Shown: one piece after another, positions 29,558 through 37,754 of the stretch
How positions within the stretch are numbered: position 1 is the stretch's first letter
How the letters are laid out: each line of letters opens with the position of its first letter
NCBI RefSeq assembly: GCF_004804275.1
Contig: NZ_STGI01000013.1
Location: 124,001-188,000, forward strand
DNA from: Herbaspirillum sp. ST 5-3
Lineage (GTDB): Bacteria; Pseudomonadota; Gammaproteobacteria; Burkholderiales; Burkholderiaceae_D
Reading direction: 5' to 3'
DNA: 64,000 bases
The notes under the pieces: generated by a model
The model's database searches: none
Seen by the model: the letters and a program-made list of their open reading frames with translations, nothing else
What the model was told of the DNA's origin: nothing
Position numbers and translations under genes: made by a program

Positions 29558-31132
29558 TCAATCGTCTTTCGCGCCGTCGATCCCGAGTTCGTGGATCTTG
29601 CGCGTGATCGTATTACGCCCAATGCCAAGCCGGATGGCTGCATCGTTCTTGCGCCCATGCGTATGCTTGAGCGCAGTCTTGATCAAGGCTGATTCGAACT
29701 GCCGGCCCAGCGCATCCATCACTTCCGGCTGACCGGAGGCCAGCATTTGCGCCGCCTCGTTCTCCAGAAGCGCGATCCAGCTTGCCTTGTCGCCCAGTCC
29801 ATTGCCGCTGCTGCTCGACGGGAAGGATGATGCAAACGATGCGGCAGTTGCGGTCGCTGTTTGCATGCTGGACATTTCCGGCTGCGGTACAAAGACCTGC
29901 GGCTGCGCCATGGGGGCTGCTGGCATTGCGAGTGACGGCGTGGACATCACGCTCGTCACCGCCGGCGGCGCATACTCCTGTCCATGCGTTAACTCCGGCG
30001 GCAAGTCCTTCACTTCCACCGTCTGGCCCGGCGCCATCACGGTAATCCAGTTGCAGAGGTTTTCCAGTTGCCGCACATTGCCCGGCAAATCCAGACTGGA
30101 CAGGAATTGCATCGCCGCATCCGACATGCGTTTGGCCTCGACGCCCAATTGCTTTGCGCTTTGCGCCAGAAAGTGGCGTGTCAGCAGCGGGATGTCTTCA
30201 CGTCGTTCGCGCAAGCTGGGAAGGCGCAGGCGAATCACATTCAGGCGATGATACAAGTCTTCCCGGAACAAGCCTTCCTTCACGCGTAGTTCCAGATTCT
30301 GATGCGTGGCCGCGATCACGCGCACATTCGCCTTCAGCGGCTGATGACCGCCGACGCGATAGAAATGTCCGTCCGACAGCACACGGAGCAGACGCGTCTG
30401 CAAGTCGAAAGGCATGTCGCCGATTTCGTCGAGGAACAGGGTGCCGTTTTCGGCCTGTTCGAAGCGGCCGCGTCGCGTGGCCTGCGCACCGGTGAACGCG
30501 CCGCGCTCGTGGCCGAACAGTTCGGATTCCAGGAGGTCCTTCGGAATCGCTGCGGTATTCAATGCAATGTACGGCTGGCTGGCGCGCGGACTGTGCTTGT
30601 GCAGCGCGCGCGCGACCAGTTCCTTGCCGGTACCGGATTCACCTGTGATGAGCACCGTGACATTCGATTGCGACAAGCGGCCGATGGCACGAAACACGTC
30701 CTGCATCGCCGGCGCCTGACCGAGAATTTCCGGCGTATCGGTGGAGGCTTGCTCAACGCTAGACTCGCGCAAGCTCTCTTCCAGTGCACGTCGAATCAGT
30801 TCGACCGCCTTGTCGATATCAAAGGGCTTGGCGAGATATTCGAATGCACCACCTTGGAATGCGGCAACCGCGGAATCGAGGTCGGAAAACGCGGTGATCA
30901 CGATGACAGGCAAGCCGGGATGCCTGGCCTTGGCCGCCTGCAGCAATTCGAGACCCGACTCGCCGGGCATGCGGATGTCCGACACGAGCACCTGGGGAAC
31001 GCTGGTCTGGAGAGCATCCATCGCCTCGCGTGCGTTGGAAAAACTTCTGGTGGCGAGGTTTTCGCGGGCGAGCGCTTTTTCGAGCACCCAGCGAATCGAT
31101 TCATCGTCGTCAACAATCCAGATTGGCTTCAT
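29558..31132 (-). CDS. glnG: Nitrogen regulation response regulator NtrC
   Basis: This 524-aa sigma-54 activator has a receiver domain (phosphoacceptor Asp52), an AAA+ domain with GESGTGKE at 164-171 and GAFTGA at 211-216, and a C-terminal Fis-type helix-turn-helix (AAIRLGIGRNTITRKI). The linker between AAA+ and DNA-binding domain is long and rich in Ser, Ala and Met. It follows ntrB by 44 bp. Its probable target, the glnA promoter with NtrC-like sites, lies 3.4 kb upstream in this window. Confidence 0.96.
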   Translation of the reverse strand: MKPIWIVDDDESIRWVLEKALARENLATRSFSNAREAMDALQTSVPQVLVSDIRMPGESGLELLQAAKARHPGLPVIVITAFSDLDSAVAAFQGGAFEYLAKPFDIDKAVELIRRALEESLRESSVEQASTDTPEILGQAPAMQDVFRAIGRLSQSNVTVLITGESGTGKELVARALHKHSPRASQPYIALNTAAIPKDLLESELFGHERGAFTGAQATRRGRFEQAENGTLFLDEIGDMPFDLQTRLLRVLSDGHFYRVGGHQPLKANVRVIAATHQNLELRVKEGLFREDLYHRLNVIRLRLPSLRERREDIPLLTRHFLAQSAKQLGVEAKRMSDAAMQFLSSLDLPGNVRQLENLCNWITVMAPGQTVEVKDLPPELTHGQEYAPPAVTSVMSTPSLAMPAAPMAQPQVFVPQPEMSSMQTATATAASFASSFPSSSSGNGLGDKASWIALLENEAAQMLASGQPEVMDALGRQFESALIKTALKHTHGRKNDAAIRLGIGRNTITRKIHELGIDGAKDD

Positions 31133-31176
31133 ATAGTTTTCGGCGTCTCTCTATTCCCGGGCGTGCAGGGCGTACA

Positions 31177-32250
31177 TTAAGGCAGCGGTATCAAGATCCT
31201 GAAATCGGTGCATCCCGGACGACTTTCGCATTCGATCACTCCCATGTGCTGTTGCACGAAAGTTTGCGCCAGCGTCAACCCAAGTCCACTACCGCCATCG
31301 GTCCCGGATACCAGGGGATAAAAAATGCGGTCCTGGATCTCGGGCGGAATACCCGGACCATTGTCGATGATATGCAAGTCTAATGCCAGCCTGTAACGCA
31401 CCTTCGCCAGGGTAACCTGCCGCGCCACCCGCGTCTGCAAGGTCAGCACGGCGTCGCCATTCTTGATGCGTTCGGAGAGCGCTTGCGCCGCGTTGTGCGC
31501 GATATTCAGCACGGCCTGGATCAGTTGCTCCTTATCGCCGCGAAACTCGGGAACCGACAAATCGTAATCGCGCTTGATCGTCAACCCATGCGGGAACTCC
31601 GCCACGATCAGGCTGCGCACCCGCTCGCACACCTCATGGATGTTCACGTCGCCGACGATATGCGGCCGCCGGTGCGGCGCCAGCAAGCGATCGACCAGGG
31701 TTTGCAGCCGGTCCGCTTCCTTGATGATCACCTGCGTGTATTCGCGCAGCTCTTTCGCATCCCTCTCCGGCAGCTCGAATTCGAGCAATTGCGCGGCGCC
31801 GCGGATGCCTCCCAAAGGGTTCTTGATTTCATGCGCGAGGTTGCGGATCAGCTCCTTGTTGGCCTGGCTCTGGTCCAGGAGGCGCTCTTCGCGGTCGAGC
31901 TTGAGCTGCTGCACGTTCTCGCGCAATTCGATGAGCACCGGCGTATCCGGACTGTCGAGCGCGGTGACGATCACATGCACCTGCAGCGGTTCGCGCCCAG
32001 CGCGCTCGAGCGTCAAATCGAGGCGCTTGTCGGCGAACCGATGCTGAACCGCTTCGTGGAAAACTTCGGTCAGATGCTCGCCGTTCAGGAACAATGCGTC
32101 CAGTCTCTGGTTCGCCAAGGCCCTGATCGACGTTTCGAATAAGTGTTCCGCCGCCGCATTCGCATAGGTGATGCGCCCGTCGGTGTCGAGAATGACCACC
32201 GCCGACGAGAGAAGATCCAGGCCGCCGAACAGGTTCGCAGATGTTTTCAC
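31177..32250 (-). CDS. glnL: Nitrogen regulation sensor kinase NtrB
   Basis: This 357-aa cytoplasmic histidine kinase/phosphatase acts on NtrC and is controlled by PII. It has an N-terminal PAS domain, the H-box RNLAHEIKNPLGG with His140, an N-box with NIAHNAAQAL, and the DNGPGIP and GGSGLGL nucleotide-binding motifs. The start codon is GTG at 32250, with GGAACA before it. A terminator lies just upstream, so ntrB-ntrC is separated from the preceding gene unless read-through occurs. Confidence 0.95.
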   Translation of the reverse strand: MKTSANLFGGLDLLSSAVVILDTDGRITYANAAAEHLFETSIRALANQRLDALFLNGEHLTEVFHEAVQHRFADKRLDLTLERAGREPLQVHVIVTALDSPDTPVLIELRENVQQLKLDREERLLDQSQANKELIRNLAHEIKNPLGGIRGAAQLLEFELPERDAKELREYTQVIIKEADRLQTLVDRLLAPHRRPHIVGDVNIHEVCERVRSLIVAEFPHGLTIKRDYDLSVPEFRGDKEQLIQAVLNIAHNAAQALSERIKNGDAVLTLQTRVARQVTLAKVRYRLALDLHIIDNGPGIPPEIQDRIFYPLVSGTDGGSGLGLTLAQTFVQQHMGVIECESRPGCTDFRILIPLP

Positions 32251-32261
32251 CAGTGTTCCAA

Positions 32262-32300
32262 AAAATAAAGGCCGAAAAATAAAGGCCGCGTCGCGCGGCC
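32262..32300 (-). terminator. Intrinsic terminator after the DUF4124-type gene
   Basis: GGCCGC and GCGGCC (32284-32300) form a strong stem. On the minus strand it is followed by a T-rich run extending to about 32262. It would end transcription coming from the gene at 32339-32824 before ntrB. Confidence 0.75.
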
Positions 32301-32338
32301 CCGTTCATGCAAGTGTCATACCTGCCGTCTTTCCTGAC

Positions 32339-32824
32339 TTATTTCAGGTTATTGATCTCACGCTTCAAGGCTTCGATATTTTTTTCCGTACGCTCGATAT
32401 CTTCCTTCATCGCCGCGACACGTTCCTGATACTTCGCATAATTACGCTCATCGCCGTGCCGCTCGGGCTCGCCGTTATTGAACTCTTTCTTCAGGTTTGC
32501 CAGCTTCTGCTCCTCACCCTTCATTTCGTCCAGCAGGATCTGCTTGCGGTCACTGTCACGCGCCTTTTGCGTCCCGCTGTCGACCTTCGGAAAATCAGAC
32601 GGTGAACTCGCCGGTTTTGAAGTTGCCTGCACCGCCGGCTTTTTCGGTGGTGCGGGAATCATTGTAATGCCCGGCAAATCGACTTTCTTGCAGCCTTTGG
32701 TCGCACCGGTATTCTTGTACTCCTTCTTTCCGTGCTCATCGACACACAAATACACATCGCTCTGCGCGTGAACATAACCTGCTGCAGCTGCCAGCAAAAG
32801 CAGCCCGGTTAACTGTCTCTTCAT
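32339..32824 (-). CDS. Secreted DUF4124-type protein with coiled-coil C-terminus
   Basis: The 161-aa product starts with a clear signal peptide (MKRQLTGLLLLAAAAGYVHA). A short domain then contains YLCVDEHGKKEY and a second cysteine, as in DUF4124 proteins, followed by a proline-rich linker and a charged coiled coil from about residue 95. The function is unknown; an envelope location is predicted. It lies between glnA and ntrB, each side bounded by a terminator, so it is probably its own transcription unit. Confidence 0.82.
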   Translation of the reverse strand: MKRQLTGLLLLAAAAGYVHAQSDVYLCVDEHGKKEYKNTGATKGCKKVDLPGITMIPAPPKKPAVQATSKPASSPSDFPKVDSGTQKARDSDRKQILLDEMKGEEQKLANLKKEFNNGEPERHGDERNYAKYQERVAAMKEDIERTEKNIEALKREINNLK

Positions 32825-32955
32825 AATCTTTCTTTATAGAAACTCTCGAGGCGCTTACTAGTTTAGGATAAGAATCAAGGCTTTACAAACGGCACAGGTC
32901 AGATTGCTTTAACTTGCAACACTACCATCACCTCAGGATGTGAGGGTGAAATTGC

Positions 32956-32991
32956 ATAAAAAAAGCGGGGAAAACCGAAGTCTTCCCCGCT
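32956..32991 (-). terminator. Intrinsic terminator of glnA
   Basis: On the minus strand AGCGGGGAAGA pairs with a TTTTCCCCGCT arm across a short loop, followed at once by seven or more T residues. It starts 35 bp after the glnA stop. Confidence 0.88.
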
Positions 32992-33025
32992 CTCGAACCA
33001 ATTCCGCCTTGCGGCGGATGGCTGA

Positions 33026-34441
33026 TTACAGCGAGTAGTACATGTCGAACTCGATCGGATGGGTCGTCATGCGGAAGCGCTGCACTTCGGCCATCTTCAG
33101 TTCGATGTACGCGTCGATCATGGTGTCGCTGAACACGCCGCCACGGGTCAGGAACTCGCGATCCTTGTCCAGGTACTCGAGCGCTTGATCCAGAGAGGAG
33201 CAAACGGTCGGGATCAGCGCGTCTTCTTCCGGCGGCAGGTGGTACAGGTCTTTCGACGCTGCTTCGCCCGGGTGGATCTTGTTCTGCACGCCGTCCAGAC
33301 CTGCCATCAGCAAGGCCGAGAAGCACAGGTACGGGTTGGACAGCGGATCCGGGAAGCGCGCTTCAACGCGGCGGCCCTTCGGATTCGCAACGTGCGGAAT
33401 ACGGATCGATGCGGAACGGTTGCGAGCCGAGTAAGCCAGTTTCACAGGTGCTTCGAAGCCGGGAACCAGACGCTTGTAGGAGTTGGTGCCCGGGTTAGTG
33501 ATGGCGTTCAGCGCGCGAGCGTGCTTGATGATGCCGCCGATGTAGTACAGCGCGAACTCGGACAGGCCGGCATAGCCGTCGCCGGCGAACAGGTTCTGGC
33601 CATCCTTCCAGACGGATTGGTGCACGTGCATGCCCGAACCGTTGTCGCCGACCAGCGGCTTCGGCATGAAGGTCGCGGTCTTGCCATAGGTGTGCGCAAC
33701 GTTCCAGATCACGTACTTCATGTTCTGGGTCCAGTCTGCGCGCTCGACCAGCGTGGAGAACTTGGTGCCGATTTCGTTCTGGCCGGCGCCCGCCACTTCA
33801 TGGTGGTGCACTTCGACCGGAATGCCCATCGCTTCGAGGATCAGGCACATTTCCGAACGCATGTCCTGGAAGCTGTCGACCGGCGGAACCGGGAAATAGC
33901 CGCCCTTGATGGTCGGACGATGGCCGGTGTTGCCGCCTTCGAGTTCCTTGCCCGTGGACCAGGAGGCCTCTTCCGAGCCGATCTTCACGAAGCAGCCGGA
34001 CATGTCGATCTTCCAGCGCACGTTGTCGAAGATGAAGAATTCAGGTTCCGGACCGAAGTAGGCGGTGTCGCCCAGGCCGGAGGACTTCAGATAGGCTTCA
34101 GCGCGCTTGGCGATGGAGCGCGGGTCGCGGTCATAGCCTTTTCCATCGGACGGTTCGATCACGTCGCACTGCATGAACAGCGTGGTCTCTTCCATGAACG
34201 GATCGATGTTCGCCGTATTCGGATCCGGCATCAGGAGCATGTCGGACGCTTCAATACCCTTCCAGCCGGCGATCGAGGAGCCGTCGAAAGCATGACCGGA
34301 CTCGAACTTGTCCATGCCAAATTGCGAAACCGGAACGGTAACGTGCTGCTCTTTGCCTCGGGTGTCAGCAAAACGAAAATCAACGAACTTGACTTCGTTG
34401 TCTTTCGCCATCTTCAGGACGTCTGCGGCCGTCATTGCCAT
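33026..34441 (-). CDS. glnA: Glutamine synthetase, type I
   Basis: This 471-aa dodecameric enzyme makes glutamine from glutamate, ammonia and [12 protein letters not shown], the ATP/glutamate site and the adenylylation site DLYHLPPEE with Tyr400 are present, so it is the form regulated by GlnE, which is encoded at 56816-59551. An AGGAG site precedes the ATG. The 404-bp upstream gap holds a sigma-54 promoter and NtrC-like sites, and a strong terminator ends the gene. It is a single-gene unit under nitrogen control. Confidence 0.98.
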   Translation of the reverse strand: MAMTAADVLKMAKDNEVKFVDFRFADTRGKEQHVTVPVSQFGMDKFESGHAFDGSSIAGWKGIEASDMLLMPDPNTANIDPFMEETTLFMQCDVIEPSDGKGYDRDPRSIAKRAEAYLKSSGLGDTAYFGPEPEFFIFDNVRWKIDMSGCFVKIGSEEASWSTGKELEGGNTGHRPTIKGGYFPVPPVDSFQDMRSEMCLILEAMGIPVEVHHHEVAGAGQNEIGTKFSTLVERADWTQNMKYVIWNVAHTYGKTATFMPKPLVGDNGSGMHVHQSVWKDGQNLFAGDGYAGLSEFALYYIGGIIKHARALNAITNPGTNSYKRLVPGFEAPVKLAYSARNRSASIRIPHVANPKGRRVEARFPDPLSNPYLCFSALLMAGLDGVQNKIHPGEAASKDLYHLPPEEDALIPTVCSSLDQALEYLDKDREFLTRGGVFSDTMIDAYIELKMAEVQRFRMTTHPIEFDMYYSL

Positions 34442-34566
34442 GCGAATCTCCTAATGTGAGAAAGTGGTACGGAATGTAATGAAATTGGTTTGAGCGACTG
34501 TCTTGGCCGTATCACGGTGAAACGCAAAACATGCCGAAGTGCGACCAGAACTCAACCGGCAATGAT

Positions 34567-34582
34567 AGCAGATTCCATGCCA
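34567..34582 (-). promoter_or_regulatory. Sigma-54 promoter of glnA
   Basis: The minus strand reads TGGCATGGAATCTGCT, which keeps the invariant GG and GC pairs of the sigma-54 consensus at the correct spacing and differs at two other positions. The start site would be near 34555, giving a leader of about 115 nt. NtrC-like sites lie 100-210 bp upstream. Confidence 0.75.
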
Positions 34583-34688
34583 CCAATTTGAGAAATAGCA
34601 AATGCCCCGCAGTCCGTGAATGCACGGGAATTCGTGGAAATAATGCGCATTTGAAACGCATTTACGGCCAGAAGATAGCCCGCGGAAA

Positions 34689-34705
34689 ATCACCAAGTTG
34701 GTGCA
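34689..34705. promoter_or_regulatory. NtrC-like site 1 upstream of glnA
   Basis: ATCACCAAGTTGGTGCA matches the NtrC consensus TGCACC-N5-GGTGCA except at its first two bases. It lies about 110 bp upstream of the sigma-54 promoter. Confidence 0.72.
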
Positions 34706-34717
34706 AACATTCAGACG

Positions 34718-34734
34718 CGCACCTTAATAGTGCA
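34718..34734. promoter_or_regulatory. NtrC-like site 2 upstream of glnA
   Basis: CGCACCTTAATAGTGCA matches TGCACC-N5-GGTGCA at ten of twelve fixed positions. Its centre is 29 bp from that of site 1, close to three helical turns, so both sites would face the same side of the DNA. Confidence 0.7.
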
Positions 34735-34759
34735 TTTTGTTCATTCTACATCTGCTTTT

Positions 34760-34776
34760 GCACCGTTTTTGCGCAC
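34760..34776. promoter_or_regulatory. Weaker NtrC-like site 3
   Basis: TGCACCGTTTTTGCGCA has a perfect left half-site and a poor right half-site. Its centre is 42 bp (four turns) from site 2. It is nearer to the divergent rhodanese gene and could serve either side. Confidence 0.45.
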
Positions 34777-34845
34777 ACCCAATTCGACAACTGTCAACGA
34801 TGCGACGCCGCGATAAAATAGCAAAAGCCCAATTTCGGAAGACAA

Positions 34846-35304
34846 ATGATCATGGATATCCTTGCGACGGCACGCCAGCGCGGCCAGGAAAAACAGCTGC
34901 CTTATGCCGGTGCAGTTACGCCGGCAGAGGCTAATACCTTGCTTCAGCAGAACCGCGCAGCGAAGCTGATTGACGTTCGTACCGACGCCGAGCGCGACTG
35001 GGTGGGCCGCGTGACAGTTCCGGATTCGCAGCATGCCGCTGTCCAGTGGAGTGTCTACCCCGGCGGCACGCCGAATCCTGATTTCCTCGAGCAGCTCGGG
35101 CAAGCCGCCTCGAAGGACGATATCCTGCTATTCCTGTGCCGATCCGGCGTCCGCTCCCGCCACGCCGCGAAACTGGCAACGGAACACGGTTATCAGAACT
35201 GTTTCGACATTCTGGAGGGCTTCGAAGGCGACAAGGACGCCGAGGGCCACCGCAAGACGGTGGGCGGCTGGTGCAAGGCAGGTTTGCCCTGGGTCGGCGC
35301 GTAA
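34846..35304 (+). CDS. Rhodanese-domain sulfurtransferase-like protein
   Basis: This 152-aa protein consists of one rhodanese domain. LIDVRTDAE marks the CH2A region, and the active-site loop is CRSGVRS with the catalytic Cys98. A single-domain rhodanese may carry persulfide sulfur in cytoplasmic sulfur transfer; the acceptor is unknown. The ATG at 34846 has a GGAAG site; a second ATG at 34852 is possible. It is divergent from glnA and converges with the next gene 21 bp away. Confidence 0.88.
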   Translation: MIMDILATARQRGQEKQLPYAGAVTPAEANTLLQQNRAAKLIDVRTDAERDWVGRVTVPDSQHAAVQWSVYPGGTPNPDFLEQLGQAASKDDILLFLCRSGVRSRHAAKLATEHGYQNCFDILEGFEGDKDAEGHRKTVGGWCKAGLPWVGA

Positions 35305-35325
35305 GATCGCCCCCCTCTGTCCGGA

Positions 35326-36657
35326 TTATTCCGGCTTGATCAATCCCGCTATGCGCCGCCGCACGAAGTTGATGTGGCTGCGCAGCCCGTACAATTCATC
35401 GGCGAACGACAAGGGAATCGATATGCGGTTCACCCGCTCCTCGATATCGTTCAAACGCTCCAGCTGCGTCCGATACACATCGGCTTGCCGTTCCTGAGGA
35501 ACATCCTCGATCGCCTGCTCCACAGCGCGCAGCTGGCCGTACCAGCGATACACGCGCGAGCGTACCTTCCAGACATACAGAGGCGGGATGATCCGCGACA
35601 GCGGCAGAATCAGCGCACCCAACGCAACCACGACCACCCACATCCGTTCCAGCAGATTGGCAACCCAGAACGGAAGATAACGCTGCAGCAGCGGCGCGCC
35701 ATTCTTGTAAAACTTTTGGGCGGCCGGCGAAACCGCAATCTCGGTATAGCTCGCCGTCGGGAACTCGTCCTTCCTGTGAAACCATCCCGCATCACCGTGG
35801 ATATCCGATGCCGCCTGTACGAACAAATCGATCAGCGCCGGATGCAGGTCATCGCGTGCGACGAGTGTGGCAGTCGGCGCAATCAGGTGATAGTCCTTGG
35901 CCGGGATATCCCTTCCAAGGTCCACGATTCCGCGCGGCAGAACCACATGCGACAAGAACGGAAAGCGCCGTGTATACGCCTCGGCCTGAACGAAATCGAA
36001 CAGCTTGATGCCGGGTGTCTGCAGCAGCATCTGGATCAGGGGCGCGTCAGGCGCGGAACTGAATACCAGGCCATCAATGCGCCCCGCCAGCAGCTCCACC
36101 GTCGCCGGCGTGTTTTCCAGCGCGCTCAGCCGCAGATCGGTCGGCTCCACGCCGTTGACCGACAGGATTTCCTTGAACAGCTTCGGCACGCCGGTGCCCT
36201 CAGGCCCGACATTGATTTTCAGCCCCTTGAGCTGCGTGAGCTGGCTGACATGCTTCGCATCACGCAGGAATAGCCACACGGGCTCGGTGAAGAGGCTTCC
36301 CAGCGAAACCAGGCCTTTACGTTCGGCCTCCTCCTGTTGTGTTGATCCGCTCTGGACAAACGCGATGTCGACGCCGGACGAATCATCCTTCAAACGCTGC
36401 AGGTTTTCCTGCGAACCGAGTGATGGTTTCAGATCGACGCGAATTCCCGCCTTCGCGAGTGCTGCGACATACTTCTTTCCGAATGCCTCATAGGCGCTGT
36501 TCTCCTGGCCCGTCGACAGTGTCACATGGTCCGGCGGGGACGGATCGACCCACCAATACGCGAGAAAGCAGGTCAGCACGATTGCAATCGCCGCCGGGCC
36601 AGCCGCGACCAGAAAATCGCGCAGCGAGAATTTGCTGAACTTGAGAATCTTTGGCAT
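35326..36657 (-). CDS. TAXI-family TRAP-type solute-binding protein with membrane anchors
   Basis: This 443-aa protein has an N-terminal membrane helix (about residues 13-35), a periplasmic domain typical of TAXI receptors (LSTGQENSAYEAFG and the EGTGVPKLF-like segment), a second hydrophobic helix near residue 345, and a charged cytoplasmic tail. Usual TAXI receptors are free or lipid-linked and about 320 aa long, so the C-terminal helix and tail are an extension. No TRAP permease gene is nearby. The protein may sense a ligand rather than feed a transporter; this is inference. The start at 36657 was chosen because the upstream in-frame Met codons lack a ribosome-binding site. Confidence 0.82.
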   Translation of the reverse strand: MPKILKFSKFSLRDFLVAAGPAAIAIVLTCFLAYWWVDPSPPDHVTLSTGQENSAYEAFGKKYVAALAKAGIRVDLKPSLGSQENLQRLKDDSSGVDIAFVQSGSTQQEEAERKGLVSLGSLFTEPVWLFLRDAKHVSQLTQLKGLKINVGPEGTGVPKLFKEILSVNGVEPTDLRLSALENTPATVELLAGRIDGLVFSSAPDAPLIQMLLQTPGIKLFDFVQAEAYTRRFPFLSHVVLPRGIVDLGRDIPAKDYHLIAPTATLVARDDLHPALIDLFVQAASDIHGDAGWFHRKDEFPTASYTEIAVSPAAQKFYKNGAPLLQRYLPFWVANLLERMWVVVVALGALILPLSRIIPPLYVWKVRSRVYRWYGQLRAVEQAIEDVPQERQADVYRTQLERLNDIEERVNRISIPLSFADELYGLRSHINFVRRRIAGLIKPE

Positions 36658-36810
36658 GTATGTCCCGATAGAAATCATGGGACACACCATGCCAAGAAAT
36701 GCCCGGCAGCGCAAGGGCCGGATCGCTCTCGACCATCCTTAATGGCGGAGCAAGGAAAGCGATGATCCGGCGCTCCGGAAGAGGTGCCGGCTCATCCAAC
36801 TGCCTGTCGC

Positions 36811-37377
36811 TCAACGGGAATTGCTCATTGCCGCGGACTGAGTAGCGGCGCGCGCGGGAAGCGCACGACGCCTGCCGCACGCCACCGCGTCCTCGGAAAG
36901 AAAGTGTGCGGCGATCGAAAACCAGTCCTCAATGGAGAACAAACGACGCGCCAGCGGCAGCAACTCTTTCTCCTCCCGGTCGAGGCGCGTGACGATCTTG
37001 TCGCAATACGACTCCATCGCATGGATGACTTCATTCACCTTGATGCTGCCGAGGTCATATGCCCCCGCCAGTTGATCGCCGGCGGAGCGCAGGAAGCAGG
37101 CTGCCTTTGCACTCAATGCATCAAGCTCGCCGATCAACGCATCGGCTTCGTCGGAGACGGTGCGGATCGCAGGAATCAGATACAGCTCGATCTTGCGATT
37201 GCGACAGAACTTGTCAAACTGCATCAGCTTGTTGAATGCGGTTTCCAGAAAGGCAAAATCGAAACTCTGCAAGCCGCGCCATGCTGATTGGAAACAATGT
37301 CGCAATCGACTCAACATGCGTCGGGCCTTATCCTGTTCAGCGGCGATAGCGACGAGCGAATAGGTGGCAGTTAGCAT
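36811..37377 (-). CDS. Hemerythrin-like helical protein of uncertain function
   Basis: The 188-aa product is predicted to be all-helical. Its C-terminal part, with the pattern REEKELLPLARRLFSIEDW, resembles the last helix of HHE hemerythrin-like domains, but several expected histidines are missing, so iron binding is uncertain. The ATG at 37377 is chosen because AAGGAG lies at ideal distance; an upstream in-frame start would add 49 unrelated residues. It is a single gene, 153 bp downstream of which the TAXI gene starts. Confidence 0.65.
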   Translation of the reverse strand: MLTATYSLVAIAAEQDKARRMLSRLRHCFQSAWRGLQSFDFAFLETAFNKLMQFDKFCRNRKIELYLIPAIRTVSDEADALIGELDALSAKAACFLRSAGDQLAGAYDLGSIKVNEVIHAMESYCDKIVTRLDREEKELLPLARRLFSIEDWFSIAAHFLSEDAVACGRRRALPARAATQSAAMSNSR

Positions 37378-37754
37378 GGGCACTCCTTGATCTTGTAACT
37401 GCTGAACAAACGATTCAGATTTGTCGGAATCCGATCGCTGCACTACGGCTGCACTACGAAAACCGGGGAAGAGGTGGGTTGAAAACGCGTTGCCAGAGTA
37501 TAGGCCGAACCGTTTTTGCTCCATTGAGATTTCTCAAACAGCACTTGAAAGTGCGGCGATTGACAAACCTATTGCCCCTAACATGCACCTATCTGCGGCG
37601 AAAGCGCAACGGATTTGAACAGTCGTCCAGACGGACGGACGCGAGTGCTGGAAGGGAGAAGAGAAGATCTTGCCGGGAATCAGTTGCCGTCACACGAAGA
37701 CAGCCTGATTCCCGGAGGCGGAAAAGATATGAAATGCGAACGACTCAGGTGCCG
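37378..37754. other. 377-bp gap with tandem 11-mer and a long inverted repeat
   Basis: No gene is supported here. GCTGCACTACG is repeated exactly in tandem at 37437-37458. CCGGGAATCAG (37673-37683) is matched by its complement CTGATTCCCGG (37705-37715) around a 21-nt loop, 40 bp past the prfC stop on the minus strand. The second element may end or protect the prfC transcript; no T-run follows it. The gap should also contain the promoter of the hemerythrin-like gene. Confidence 0.6.
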
